A program made the position numbers and the translations under genes. A stretch of DNA of 64,000 nt from Lachnospiraceae bacterium. GTDB taxonomy: Bacteria; Bacillota; Clostridia; Lachnospirales; Lachnospiraceae. The notes beneath the pieces were generated by a model that saw nothing but the letters and a program-made list of their open reading frames with translations, was not told the DNA's origin and ran no database searches. This document shows positions 31,489-40,495 of the stretch, piece by piece. The stretch's first letter is position 1; every line of letters begins with the position of its first letter. The stretch is from NCBI GenBank assembly GCA_910575605.1, contig CAJTEW010000014.1, positions 1 to 64,000 on the forward strand, written 5' to 3'.

Positions 31489-32937
31489 TTAAAATCTCTT
31501 CCTCCAGGAGAATGCCGTAAGCAGCATCAGGAAGGGAAATATCTCCAGACGTCCCGCCAGCATATCAAAACAGAACACCAGCTTAGACAATATGGAAAAG
31601 TCTGCAAAGTTACCATTTGGCCCTACCTTAGAAAGGCCGGGTCCTATATTATTAAGCGTGGCCATAACCGAACTGAAAGTGGTAGCAAAGTCCTTGTTGT
31701 CAAGGGAAACCAGAAGAATCGACAAAACAGTAATCCCTGCATACGCCATGAGATACATATATACGCTCTTCAAAATATCATTTCCCATCTTTTTCCCATT
31801 GATGCGGATAATGTTTACCGACTGGGGATGAACCAGACGTTTAATTTCCTGCTTAATGCTCTTAAATACAATCAGGACTCTTGACACCTTCATACCGCCT
31901 CCTGTAGAAGATGCACACGCGCCAATCACCATCAGTAGCACCAGAATACATTGGGAAAACATAGGCCACACATTATAATCTGCCGTTGCATATCCTGTAG
32001 TTGTAATAATAGATGCAATCTGGAAAATTGCATACCTGAACGCAGTAAGAGGATTTGGATACTGCCCGCTGATATTTATTGTTATCATAACTGCCGCCGC
32101 CGCTATGATACACAGATATGCCTTTAACTCCTCATTCTTCCACACAGATTTAGCCTCCCCAATGAGGAAGAAAAAATACAGGTTAAAGTTCACACCGAAT
32201 AAAATCATAAATACAGAAATCACACCGTCAATATAAGCGCTGTCAAAATGTCCCACGCTGGCGGTATAATTGGAAAATCCTCCTGTCCCTGCAGTGCCAA
32301 AAGCATGGATAAGACTGTCAAAAATATTCATGCCGCCCATAATAAGCAGGGCAACCTCAAGCACAGTCATTCCAAAATACATACCGTAAAGTATTCTCGC
32401 TGTGGACATAGTCTTAGGCACAAGCTTATCCTTTTCCGGTCCCGGCACCTCCGCTCTCATAAGATACATAGAATTTTTTTTGTCAAGAGTTGTCAGCACC
32501 ATAACAAAAACAAGCACTCCCATGCCGCCAATCCAGTGGGAAAAGCTCCGCCAGAACAGCATACACTGGGGCAGAATCTCTACATCCTTAAGGATTGAAG
32601 ATCCTGTTGTGGTAAACCCGGACACCATCTCAAAGAACGCATCAATATAATTAGGAATGCTGCCGGAAATTGTAAACGGAAGTGCTCCAAAAAGTGACCA
32701 GAAAATCCATGCGCTTGCCACGATAATCATTCCGTCCCTTCCATATATGGAAGGCGCCTCTGGTTTCTTCCTTCCGAAAATAACATATATCATCACAAGG
32801 ACTGCCACCGGAAGCAGAAAGGTTGCCGCCTCCTTCATTTCCCCGTAAAGTACGCCTACAAACGCCGGAAGCAGCAGCAGCACCGCCTCCACTCCCAGCA
32901 TTTTTGCTAAAATATATCGTATCATCTTTGTATTCAT
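31489..32937 (-). CDS. trkH: Potassium uptake protein TrkH
   Basis: Membrane-spanning K+ channel subunit of the Trk/Ktr system. The 482 residues have about ten hydrophobic segments and the four degenerate selectivity-filter loops: 'VSGFTTTGSS', 'FGTAGTGGFS', 'ASIITTTGYATAD' and 'TLNNIGPGL'. The conserved 'SHWIGGMGVLVF' is present. It lies 21 nt after trkA, which encodes the cytosolic gating ring. No strong ribosome binding site is seen before the ATG, so translation may be coupled to trkA. Confidence 0.93.
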   Translation of the reverse strand: MNTKMIRYILAKMLGVEAVLLLLPAFVGVLYGEMKEAATFLLPVAVLVMIYVIFGRKKPEAPSIYGRDGMIIVASAWIFWSLFGALPFTISGSIPNYIDAFFEMVSGFTTTGSSILKDVEILPQCMLFWRSFSHWIGGMGVLVFVMVLTTLDKKNSMYLMRAEVPGPEKDKLVPKTMSTARILYGMYFGMTVLEVALLIMGGMNIFDSLIHAFGTAGTGGFSNYTASVGHFDSAYIDGVISVFMILFGVNFNLYFFFLIGEAKSVWKNEELKAYLCIIAAAAVMITINISGQYPNPLTAFRYAIFQIASIITTTGYATADYNVWPMFSQCILVLLMVIGACASSTGGGMKVSRVLIVFKSIKQEIKRLVHPQSVNIIRINGKKMGNDILKSVYMYLMAYAGITVLSILLVSLDNKDFATTFSSVMATLNNIGPGLSKVGPNGNFADFSILSKLVFCFDMLAGRLEIFPFLMLLTAFSWRKRF

Positions 32938-32958
32938 CGCTTTTTCTTTTTGACTCTC

Positions 32959-34317
32959 CTATGCAAGTATATCCTTCAATTCTCGAATCGTATGCTCCTT
33001 TGTCACTACGATTACACTGTCGCCCACCTCTAAATGGTCCTCGCCGTTTGGAATAATAACCCTTCTCCTGCGCCCGATGCAGGCGATCAGGTGGTTCTGC
33101 TTCGTAGGCAGGTCCTTAAGCGGAATATTTGTGTATTCACAGTCCTTCTTAATAATGTATTCCTGGGCCTCAACTCTTCCGTTTACAAGACGGTACATTG
33201 TCTCCACATTCGCATTGCTGTAAGAGTTCATACGGGCCTTTACATAGTTTAAAATTGCGTTGGCCGCTGCACCCTTTGCCGATATCGTGCTGTCTATTCC
33301 AAGCCCCTCTACCATCTGCGCCCTTGTTTCATTGTTTATCTTTGCAACAATCTTGTCAACACCCTGGGTTTTGGCGAACAGGGACATAATAATATTCTCC
33401 TCGTCCATTCCTGTCAGAGCAACAAATGCATCTGCCTTCTGAATACCTTCCTCCAAAAGGAGATCTTGATCCGCCGCGTCTCCATGAATAACCATTGCCT
33501 TGGGAAGCTGCTCACACAGTTCCTCACATCTTGCTTTGTTTTTTTCTATAATCTTCACCTGCATCCCAGCCTGAAGCATCTGGTTCGTAAGATAAAAGCA
33601 CAGATGTCCTCCGCCGCATATAAGCACATTTTTCACCCTTGCATTTTTTCTTCCAAGAGATTTGAAAAAACTCTTAAGGTTCTCATGGGCCGCCGCTATA
33701 TGAAGCTTGTCGCCCTCCCTTAGTACGAAATCACCATCAGGAATATAAACATCCTTGCCACGCTTTACGGCACATACAAGGATCTTGATTTTATATTTCC
33801 TATATATCTCTGCCAGAGACAAATCCGCAAGCTGGCTGCCTCCTCTGACAAGATACTCTACCAGCTCCACCCTTCCCTTCATAAAGGTTTCTACCTTATT
33901 GGCTTCAGGAAATAAAAGAATCCTTGCCACCTCATTTGCTGCTGCAAGCTCTGGATTAACTGCCATACTCAGATGCAGATCTGACTTCAGCATATCAATC
34001 TGCCTGTAATAAATAGGATTCCGGAGCCTTGCAATCGTATGCTTTGCCCCTATCTTTCTCGCCAAAAGACAGCTTAGCATATTCATCTCATCAGAGGAGG
34101 CACATGCAATCACAAGATCTGCATTAGGTACATCTGCCTGCTTCTGCACCTCCACATCGGCTCCATTACCCGTGATGCAAAAGATATCCATCTGGTTCAG
34201 GGCTGCCTGAAGTTTTCCCTCGTTCTGGTCAATCAATACAATGTCATAGTCCTCTTCTGACAGTTGTGTGGTCAGCTTATGCCCCACCTTGCCGTCACCT
34301 ATAATTACAATCTTCAT
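32959..34317 (-). CDS. trkA: Trk system potassium transporter TrkA
   Basis: Cytosolic regulator of the TrkH channel. The 452 residues contain two RCK domains, each with an NAD(H)-binding Rossmann fold (GDGKVG at 7-12 and 'LICGGGHLCFYL' near 230) and a following RCK_C part. AAGAGGAA precedes the ATG. An extended -10 promoter and a terminator of the upstream fusA-like gene show that trkA begins a new transcription unit with trkH and the unknown membrane protein. Potassium, ATP or c-di-AMP could be sensed; no riboswitch is seen upstream. Confidence 0.93.
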   Translation of the reverse strand: MKIVIIGDGKVGHKLTTQLSEEDYDIVLIDQNEGKLQAALNQMDIFCITGNGADVEVQKQADVPNADLVIACASSDEMNMLSCLLARKIGAKHTIARLRNPIYYRQIDMLKSDLHLSMAVNPELAAANEVARILLFPEANKVETFMKGRVELVEYLVRGGSQLADLSLAEIYRKYKIKILVCAVKRGKDVYIPDGDFVLREGDKLHIAAAHENLKSFFKSLGRKNARVKNVLICGGGHLCFYLTNQMLQAGMQVKIIEKNKARCEELCEQLPKAMVIHGDAADQDLLLEEGIQKADAFVALTGMDEENIIMSLFAKTQGVDKIVAKINNETRAQMVEGLGIDSTISAKGAAANAILNYVKARMNSYSNANVETMYRLVNGRVEAQEYIIKKDCEYTNIPLKDLPTKQNHLIACIGRRRRVIIPNGEDHLEVGDSVIVVTKEHTIRELKDILA

Positions 34318-34367
34318 TTTTCAATTCCTCTTTATGTCCTCATATTGTATTTCATCACAACAAGGGC

Positions 34368-34376
34368 ATTATAGCA
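34368..34376 (-). promoter_or_regulatory. Extended -10 promoter of trkA
   Basis: The minus strand reads TGCTATAAT, a perfect -10 hexamer with an upstream TG. No good -35 box is visible because the preceding sequence is the T-run of the upstream terminator. Confidence 0.5.
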
Positions 34377-34388
34377 CCTTTATATCAA

Positions 34389-34413
34389 GAAAAAAAGCCC
34401 TAAACGGGCTTTT
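34389..34413 (-). terminator. Terminator of the EF-G-like gene
   Basis: On the minus strand AAAAGCCC (34406-34413) pairs with GGGCTTTT (34393-34400) around a 5-nt loop, followed by a run of T's. It lies 12 nt beyond the stop of the EF-G-like gene and separates it from trkA. Confidence 0.85.
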
Positions 34414-34424
34414 CTCTTTTTTCT

Positions 34425-36500
34425 TTATTCCTCTGCTACTCTCTTCGCAATCTCTGCTTCCTGAACATCAGACGGCGCCTGCTCGTAACGTGCAAACTCA
34501 TATTCATAAGTGCCTCTTCCGCCTGTCATAGAGCGAAGTGTGGTGCAGTATCCGAATAACCCTGTCATCGGGACATCTGCCTCAATCACCTGACAGCCGT
34601 TCGCTGTAGGATTCATACCAAGCACACGGCCGCGGCGCTTGTTAAGGTCTCCCATAACATCACCTGTGTAATCATCCGGAACTGTTACCTTCATAGATGC
34701 AATCGGCTCTAAAAGAATCGGACCTGCCTCCATAAAGCCCTTCTTAAATGCCTGAATTGTTGCAGTTTTAAATGCCATCTCCGAGGAATCTACCGGATGA
34801 TAGGAACCGTCATAAAGCACTGCCTTAACACCCACTACTGGATATCCCGCAAGAGGCCCTTTTACTACAGAATCCTGAAGTCCTTTCTCGACTGCCGGGA
34901 AATAGTTCTTCGGAACTGCTCCTCCTACTACCTCTTCCTCAAATACATAAGGAATCTCCATATCTCCTGACGGCTCAAAACGCATCTTAACATGTCCATA
35001 CTGTCCATGTCCGCCGGACTGCTTCTTATACTTTGTATCCACATCAGATTTCTTTTTAATAGTTTCTCTAAAAGCAACCTTCGGAGTCTCTAATAATACC
35101 TCGCATTTATATCTCTCAGCAAGCTTGCTCACAACAATCTCCAGATGCTGATCACCCATGCCGTAAATAAGAGACTGGCGGTTCTCACTGTCATTTACGG
35201 ACTTAAGAGTAACGTCCTCTGCCATCATCCTCTGCAGCGCCTGTGACACCTTATCCTCGTCGCCCTTGTTCTTTGTCGTATACTTCATATATGTATATGG
35301 CCTGGAATATTCTGTCTTTCCATAAAGAATCGGAGTTGTCTTCGCAGACAGAGTATCCCCTGTTTTCGTATTCGTAAGCTTACCAATGGCACCTATATCT
35401 CCTGCAAAAAGCTCACTTACCTCTACCGGCTTATTTCCAACCATTGTATAAATCTTTCCAAGCTTCTCATCTGACTCTGAACCTGTATTGTAAAGAACAT
35501 CCTCACCTTTTAATACACCGGAGCAGACTTTAATAAAAGAATATTTTCCGATAAACGGGTCCACCATTGTCTTAAATACATAGGCAGATTTTGCCTTTGC
35601 AAAGTCATAGTCTGCCTCATAAATCTCATTTGTCTTGCGGTTAATACCTGCACACTCTCTGCAGTCAGGGCTTGGGAAAAATCTTACTATATCAGATAGG
35701 AGGTTTGCAACGCCCTGAGCCTGAATGTTAGATCCCATAGCTACTGGAACAATACTTCCTCCCATAACCTCTGTACGCATCGCCGCACGAATCTCTTCTA
35801 CAGAAAATTCTTCGCCTGCAAAATAACGGTCCATAAACTCTTCACTTGTCTCTGCAACCGCCTCGAGAAGCTTCTCTCTGTAGCTCTCAAGATTCGGCTT
35901 ACAATAGTCAGGAATCTCACATTCCTCTCTCTGTCCTATACCGGTATAGCGTCTTCCGGCATTCTTAATAATATTTACATAACCTACCAGCTTCTCATTC
36001 TCACGAATCGGCTGGAAATGCGGAGCAATTACCTTTCCATATTTATCATTCAAGTCCTCCACTACCTGTCGGAAACTTGCATCATCCACATCCATCTCTG
36101 TAACATATACCATTCTCGGAAGATTGTATTTATCGCACAGCTCCCATGCCTTCTCCGTGCCGACCTCAACACCAGCCTTCCCGGATACAACAATAATCGC
36201 CGCATCTGCCGCACTTACTGCCTCTTCCACTTCACCTACGAAATCAAAATATCCCGGAGTATCAAGAATGTTAATCTTCGCCTTCTCCCATTCAATCGGA
36301 ATAAGGGATGTACTGATTGAAAATCCACGCTTCTGTTCCTCTTTATCAAAATCACTAATCGTATTCTTGTCAGATACTTTTCCCATACGACTGGTTGCTC
36401 CTGATACATAAGCCATCGCTTCAGCAAGACTTGTCTTTCCGCACCCTCCATGTCCTAAAAGGACAACATTTCTGATCTCGTCAGTTCTATAAACCTTCAT
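34425..36500 (-). CDS. Elongation factor G-like GTPase (EF-G paralogue)
   Basis: A 691-residue translational GTPase with the domain order of EF-G. The G1 loop is GHGGCGKT (16-23), a change from the AHIDAGKT of standard EF-G, and G3 is DTPGYF (80-85). G4 is TEMD (134-137) where NKxD is expected, so guanine recognition is altered. Domains II-V follow ('RVLGMNPTANGCQVIEADVP' near the end is EF-G domain V). It is a divergent paralogue (EF-G-2-like), not the main fusA, which usually sits with rpsL and rpsG. The AAGGAGG site and strong promoter indicate expression. Its role is unknown. Confidence 0.85.
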   Translation of the reverse strand: MKVYRTDEIRNVVLLGHGGCGKTSLAEAMAYVSGATSRMGKVSDKNTISDFDKEEQKRGFSISTSLIPIEWEKAKINILDTPGYFDFVGEVEEAVSAADAAIIVVSGKAGVEVGTEKAWELCDKYNLPRMVYVTEMDVDDASFRQVVEDLNDKYGKVIAPHFQPIRENEKLVGYVNIIKNAGRRYTGIGQREECEIPDYCKPNLESYREKLLEAVAETSEEFMDRYFAGEEFSVEEIRAAMRTEVMGGSIVPVAMGSNIQAQGVANLLSDIVRFFPSPDCRECAGINRKTNEIYEADYDFAKAKSAYVFKTMVDPFIGKYSFIKVCSGVLKGEDVLYNTGSESDEKLGKIYTMVGNKPVEVSELFAGDIGAIGKLTNTKTGDTLSAKTTPILYGKTEYSRPYTYMKYTTKNKGDEDKVSQALQRMMAEDVTLKSVNDSENRQSLIYGMGDQHLEIVVSKLAERYKCEVLLETPKVAFRETIKKKSDVDTKYKKQSGGHGQYGHVKMRFEPSGDMEIPYVFEEEVVGGAVPKNYFPAVEKGLQDSVVKGPLAGYPVVGVKAVLYDGSYHPVDSSEMAFKTATIQAFKKGFMEAGPILLEPIASMKVTVPDDYTGDVMGDLNKRRGRVLGMNPTANGCQVIEADVPMTGLFGYCTTLRSMTGGRGTYEYEFARYEQAPSDVQEAEIAKRVAEE

Positions 36501-36541
36501 ATTTTCGCTGCCTCCTTGCGTTAGTAAAATCTCATGTGTAT

Positions 36542-36570
36542 ATTGTACTAAAAAAACAAGGGTATTACAA
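36542..36570 (-). promoter_or_regulatory. Promoter of the EF-G-like gene
   Basis: On the minus strand TTGTAA (36565-36570) and TACAAT (36542-36547) are 17 nt apart, about 42 nt upstream of the start codon. Confidence 0.72.
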
Positions 36571-36690
36571 CTCTTTTGTGCAAATTTTATTTATTGTGCA
36601 TAGTTTATCCATTACCTGGCAGCCTTTCCTAAACCTTGTATCCTGAAGGCCAATCGTATGTTTCAGATAATCTTAAACCATTTTTCTAAA

Positions 36691-36719
36691 TTGACAAAAC
36701 AAATCAATAACGATAAAAT
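36691..36719 (+). promoter_or_regulatory. Promoter of the small membrane peptide-tyrA-aroA unit
   Basis: A perfect TTGACA (36691-36696) and TAAAAT (36714-36719) are 17 nt apart. The AAAGGAGG ribosome binding site of the 43-residue ORF follows almost at once, giving a very short leader and no attenuator. Confidence 0.85.
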
Positions 36720-36739
36720 AACCAAAGGAGGTGAAACAA

Positions 36740-36871
36740 ATGTATGAATTATTTAAGGCTGGAACAGATATTGCCTTTTATGCTGTTGCTGCTGTCGTAA
36801 TTATCGGCGCAATTGTGAAAATGAGAAAGTCCAGGAAAAAGGATGACAAGACAAATGAAGATGAAAAATAA
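36740..36871 (+). CDS. Small single-span membrane protein (43 aa)
   Basis: A short gene starting at the ATG at 36740, with a near-perfect AAAGGAGGTG site. The protein begins MYELFKAGTDIAFYAV, has one hydrophobic segment (about 10-27, 'DIAFYAVAAVVIIGAIV') and ends in a highly charged Lys/Asp/Glu tail. It directly follows the promoter, and its last 29 nt overlap the possible start codons of tyrA. It could be a functional small membrane protein or a leader ORF that couples translation to tyrA. No homologue is known to me. Confidence 0.7.
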   Translation: MYELFKAGTDIAFYAVAAVVIIGAIVKMRKSRKKDDKTNEDEK

Positions 36872-37967
36872 AGAATTACATAAAGTAGGATTTATTGGTC
36901 TTGGACTTATTGGCGGCTCTATTGCGAAAGCAATCCGCCAATATTATCCGGATTTTGAGATTGTTGCCTTTGATAAGAACAGAGAAGCACTTGCACTTGC
37001 TGCACAGGAATCTGTAATTGATGCAGCAGCAGCAGCAATTGATGATAATTTTCGTCAATGCAGCTATATTTTTTTGTGTGCGCCGGTTGCATATAATACC
37101 GCATACCTAAAGCAGATTAAGGAATACCTCCATAAGGACTGTATCCTGACAGATGTAGGCAGTGTAAAAACAAATATTCATATAGAAGTGAAAAAACTGG
37201 GCATTGAGGAGAATTTTATCGGCGGGCACCCAATGGCAGGCTCGGAAAAAAGCGGCTATGCCAATTCGAAAGCCATGCTCATTGAAAATGCATACTATGT
37301 GCTTACCCCCTCGGCGCTTGTTTCAAAGGAAAAGCTTAAAAAATATGAAACATTTATAGAAAGTCTCAAGGCACTTCCTGTTATTCTTGATTATGAGAAG
37401 CATGATTATGTGACAGGCACCATCAGCCATCTGCCCCATATTATTGCCTCCTCTCTTGTTAATTTTGTCCGGGATACGGACACAGAGGATGAGCTCATGA
37501 AGAATCTGGCTGCCGGAGGCTTTAAGGATATTACAAGGATTGCCTCCTCCTCTCCGACTATGTGGCAGCATATCTGTCTGAAAAATAAAGAAAATATTTC
37601 TGAAATTCTAGAAAGCTTTATTGATATGCTGACAAAAATAAAAGGACTTGTGGACACTTCAGACGAACAGGGAATTTACCAGTGGTTTGCTTCTTCCAGA
37701 AGTTACCGCAATTCTATTCCCGGTTCTTCTGCCGGGCCTATTAAGAAATCCTATGCCGTATACTGTGATATTATTGATGAGGCAGGCGGGATTGCGGCAA
37801 TTGCGGCAATTCTTGCCTCAAACGGTATAAATCTTAAGAATATTGGTATCGTACACAACAGGGAATTTGAAGAAGGGGTTCTGCGCATTGAATTTTATGA
37901 TGAAGCTTCCTCTAAAAAGGCTTCTGAATTATTGCAGAAATTCAGGTATATTGTCTATGAGCGTTAA
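36843..37967 (+). CDS. tyrA: Prephenate dehydrogenase TyrA with C-terminal ACT domain
   Basis: NAD-dependent oxidation of prephenate to 4-hydroxyphenylpyruvate in tyrosine synthesis. The nucleotide-binding motif 'GFIGLGLIGGSIAKA' (about 16-30) is followed by 'DVGSVKTNI', 'GGHPMAGSEKSG' and the substrate His in 'ISHLPHIIASSLV'. A C-terminal ACT-like region (from about 300, 'DIIDEAGGIAAIAAILASNG') may give feedback control by tyrosine. Three in-frame ATGs compete (36843, 36855, 36861); the first is given here, but none has an ideal binding site, and translation is probably coupled to the small ORF. It overlaps aroA by 11 nt. Confidence 0.92.
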   Translation: MTRQMKMKNKELHKVGFIGLGLIGGSIAKAIRQYYPDFEIVAFDKNREALALAAQESVIDAAAAAIDDNFRQCSYIFLCAPVAYNTAYLKQIKEYLHKDCILTDVGSVKTNIHIEVKKLGIEENFIGGHPMAGSEKSGYANSKAMLIENAYYVLTPSALVSKEKLKKYETFIESLKALPVILDYEKHDYVTGTISHLPHIIASSLVNFVRDTDTEDELMKNLAAGGFKDITRIASSSPTMWQHICLKNKENISEILESFIDMLTKIKGLVDTSDEQGIYQWFASSRSYRNSIPGSSAGPIKKSYAVYCDIIDEAGGIAAIAAILASNGINLKNIGIVHNREFEEGVLRIEFYDEASSKKASELLQKFRYIVYER

Positions 37968-39282
37968 AACTATTACAAAAAAATCAGGACTGCGGGGCGA
38001 AATCACCATACCGGGAGATAAGTCTATCTCCCACCGCTCTATAATGCTGGGCTCTATTGCTTTGGGAACAACAGAAATCACCAATTTCTTAGAGGGCGCT
38101 GACTGCATGTCTACCATTGGCTGTTTTCGTAGAATGGGTGTGGAAATAGAAAGAAAAGCTGACTGCGTTCTTGTACATGGAAAAGGTATGCGGGGGCTGT
38201 CTGCCCCAAATAACACGTTAAGCGTCGGAAACAGCGGCACCACAACCCGCCTTTTATCCGGGATTCTGGCTGGGCAGAACTTTACCTCTGTCATGTCTGG
38301 TGATGCTTCCTTAAATTCAAGACCAATGGGACGAATTATCGCCCCATTGCGGGATATGGGTGCCGATATCACAAGTATAAATGGAGACAGCTGTGCTCCC
38401 CTTAAGATAAGCCCCGGAACCTTACGCGGAATCTCCTACCGCTCACCCGTAGCTTCTGCACAGGTAAAGTCCGCCATATTGTTAGCTGGATTATATGCGG
38501 AGGGTGACACACATGTAACAGAACCGGCACTTTCTAGAAACCATACAGAGCTTATGCTTCAAAGCTTTGGCGTAGACGTCGCTACTGCCTTCCATGCAGA
38601 CGGAAGTGCTGCCGCAGAAGTTCATCCCTGCCTGGAATTATATGGGCAGCAGATCTACGTCCCTGGAGATATCTCATCTGCTGCGTACTTTATCGCCGCT
38701 GGTGCTCTTGTTCCAGGCTCCGAGCTTCTTATTAAGAACGCAGGCACAAATACAACGCGGGCAGGCTTCCTTAAGGTATGTGAAGCGATGGGCGCTGACC
38801 TTACCCTTATGAGTGAATCTAATACCGGCGGTGAGCCGCGCTCAGATATTCTGGTCCGCACAAGCACCCTTAAAGGAACTGTCATTGAAGGTACCCTGAT
38901 TCCATCCTTAATTGATGAAATTCCTATGCTTGCGGTTATGGCTGCCTGTGCGGAGGGAACCACCGTTATCCGAGACGCCGCCGAGCTTAAAGTAAAAGAA
39001 ACTAACCGTATTGATACAATTACTGCCGGACTTAAAGCAATGGGAGCGGATGTTACTCCCACAGACGACGGCATGATTATTCATGGAAAAGGTGCTCCCA
39101 GGAAGGATAATACTCCCCTTAGAGGAGCAGAGATTCAAAGCTTCTTAGACCACCGCATTGCCATGTCCTTTGCTGTTGCCGGACTTACAGCCAGCGGCGA
39201 AACACGTATTATAGACAGTCAGTGTGTTGATGTATCTTACCCGGGCTTTTTCGAAACCTTAAAAAGACTATATTCTGCTTAA
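37957..39282 (+). CDS. aroA: 3-phosphoshikimate 1-carboxyvinyltransferase (EPSP synthase) AroA
   Basis: Sixth step of the shikimate pathway, joining PEP to shikimate 3-phosphate. Motifs: 'PGDKSISHRSIMLGS' near the N-terminus, 'GNSGTTTRLLSG', 'SLNSRPMGRI', 'KVKETNRIDTI' and 'DHRIAMSFAVAG'. Beginning at the ATG at 37957 the protein has 441 residues, close to the norm; a longer upstream in-frame start lies inside tyrA and is rejected. No strong ribosome binding site is seen, which fits coupling to tyrA, whose stop overlaps by 11 nt. A terminator follows at once. Confidence 0.95.
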   Translation: MSVKTITKKSGLRGEITIPGDKSISHRSIMLGSIALGTTEITNFLEGADCMSTIGCFRRMGVEIERKADCVLVHGKGMRGLSAPNNTLSVGNSGTTTRLLSGILAGQNFTSVMSGDASLNSRPMGRIIAPLRDMGADITSINGDSCAPLKISPGTLRGISYRSPVASAQVKSAILLAGLYAEGDTHVTEPALSRNHTELMLQSFGVDVATAFHADGSAAAEVHPCLELYGQQIYVPGDISSAAYFIAAGALVPGSELLIKNAGTNTTRAGFLKVCEAMGADLTLMSESNTGGEPRSDILVRTSTLKGTVIEGTLIPSLIDEIPMLAVMAACAEGTTVIRDAAELKVKETNRIDTITAGLKAMGADVTPTDDGMIIHGKGAPRKDNTPLRGAEIQSFLDHRIAMSFAVAGLTASGETRIIDSQCVDVSYPGFFETLKRLYSA

Positions 39283-39315
39283 AAAATGCCGTCCGACGAT
39301 GCCGGGCGGCATTTT
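39283..39315. terminator. Bidirectional terminator between aroA and the AI-2E gene
   Basis: AAAATGCCG (39283-39291) pairs with CGGCATTTT (39307-39315), with further pairing of TCC and GGG inside. The 3' arm gives the T-run, and the mirrored A-run serves the minus strand. It starts 1 nt after the aroA stop codon. Confidence 0.8.
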
Positions 39316-39343
39316 AAATACACTATAAAAACTGTCTATATCT

Positions 39344-40495
39344 CTATTCATTTTGATTCCGTAGACTTAAGACCCCCTCTAAGAGGATCTTCACGTCCAC
39401 CAAAATATAGTCAAATGCCCCTGCCTTATACAGATTTATAGCTATCAGTCCGACTGGTACGGCAAAAATCATTCCAAACACACCGCCAATGCGATATCCT
39501 GCATAAAGAAACACAAGAGTGACAAGAGGTTTCATCCCCATGCTGTCACCCACAAGCTTCGGCTGTATTAACTGACGTACAAGCTGTGTGATGCCGTACA
39601 GAACTATAAGCCCCGCTGTCATTTTATATTCCCCTGTCATGAATTTATAAAATGCCCAGGGAATCAATGCAGTCCCTGTTCCAAAAAAAGGCAGGAAATC
39701 CAGGAATGCAATTAGAAACGCCAGAAGGAAACTAAAATGTACGCCTAAAAGCAGAAACCCTATAAGCAGAATAGAAAATACCACTACCATAATCTTAAGC
39801 TGTGCCTTAAAATATCCGCCTACCGCATACTTCAGGTTATCCATCACCATAGCCATCCTTTTTACAACTGCATCCGGCATAATCTTTTTCGACCAGTTGA
39901 TAACTTCATCCCGCTCTGCAATAAAGAAATATGCAGAAATAAATGTTACAATTGTAGCAATTAGAACAGAAGGAATCTTTTTGGCAAAATTACCTGCAGC
40001 CGTGACAGTCGGCTCACTGATTTTACTCATAATTTCTCCCACTGTCTCGTCAAGATTACTTGTAAAAGCATGCCATCCATGCTGAACTCCTGCTGGAAGT
40101 TTTTCAAAAATTACCTTTGTACTGCCTCCAATCTGTTCAAGCCCCTTCTCTAACTCCTCGTACATCTCAGGCAGGTCCTGTATCAAAACTGCTGCCTCCC
40201 GCCAGAGCCGGCTTCCTGCCAGGTAGATAAGAAAAACTACTGCTGTCAGTACTCCGATGATAATGAGGGCTGAACCAAGCTTTTTCACAAGTCTTATCTT
40301 TCTTTCCAGCCAGTTCACTACCGGTGAAGCAATATATGCAATAAACCATCCTACCACAAAAGGCATAAAAAAGATAAGAAGGCGAAATCCAAAATATATA
40401 AAAAGAATCGTCGATACCAGGCTGAATGTAAGGCTTACAATTACTTTCCAGTAAGGCCGTTCGTCCTTAAGCTGCTCCTTAAAGTTTGTTTTCAT
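39344..40495 (-). CDS. AI-2E family transporter (UPF0118/PerM type)
   Basis: A 383-residue membrane protein with about eight hydrophobic segments. The pattern 'FLPFFGTGTALIPWAFYKFM' and 'QLIQPKLVGDSMGMKPLVTL' in the C-terminal half is diagnostic for the AI-2E exporter/PerM family. Proven substrates in the family range from autoinducer 2 to Na+/H+ exchange, so the name is not proof. It starts inside the end of engB (17-nt overlap), the last gene of the lon-engB run. Confidence 0.85.
   Translation of the reverse strand: MKTNFKEQLKDERPYWKVIVSLTFSLVSTILFIYFGFRLLIFFMPFVVGWFIAYIASPVVNWLERKIRLVKKLGSALIIIGVLTAVVFLIYLAGSRLWREAAVLIQDLPEMYEELEKGLEQIGGSTKVIFEKLPAGVQHGWHAFTSNLDETVGEIMSKISEPTVTAAGNFAKKIPSVLIATIVTFISAYFFIAERDEVINWSKKIMPDAVVKRMAMVMDNLKYAVGGYFKAQLKIMVVVFSILLIGFLLLGVHFSFLLAFLIAFLDFLPFFGTGTALIPWAFYKFMTGEYKMTAGLIVLYGITQLVRQLIQPKLVGDSMGMKPLVTLVFLYAGYRIGGVFGMIFAVPVGLIAINLYKAGAFDYILVDVKILLEGVLSLRNQNE

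Noticed and set aside
34318-34424. c-di-AMP (ydaO) riboswitch before trkA
   Set aside because: The gap is 107 nt and is filled by a terminator and an extended -10 promoter.
34425-36500. Tetracycline resistance (Tet(M)-type) ribosomal protection protein
   Set aside because: Overall pattern fits EF-G paralogues; the altered G1 and G4 motifs and lack of mobile context argue against a Tet protein.
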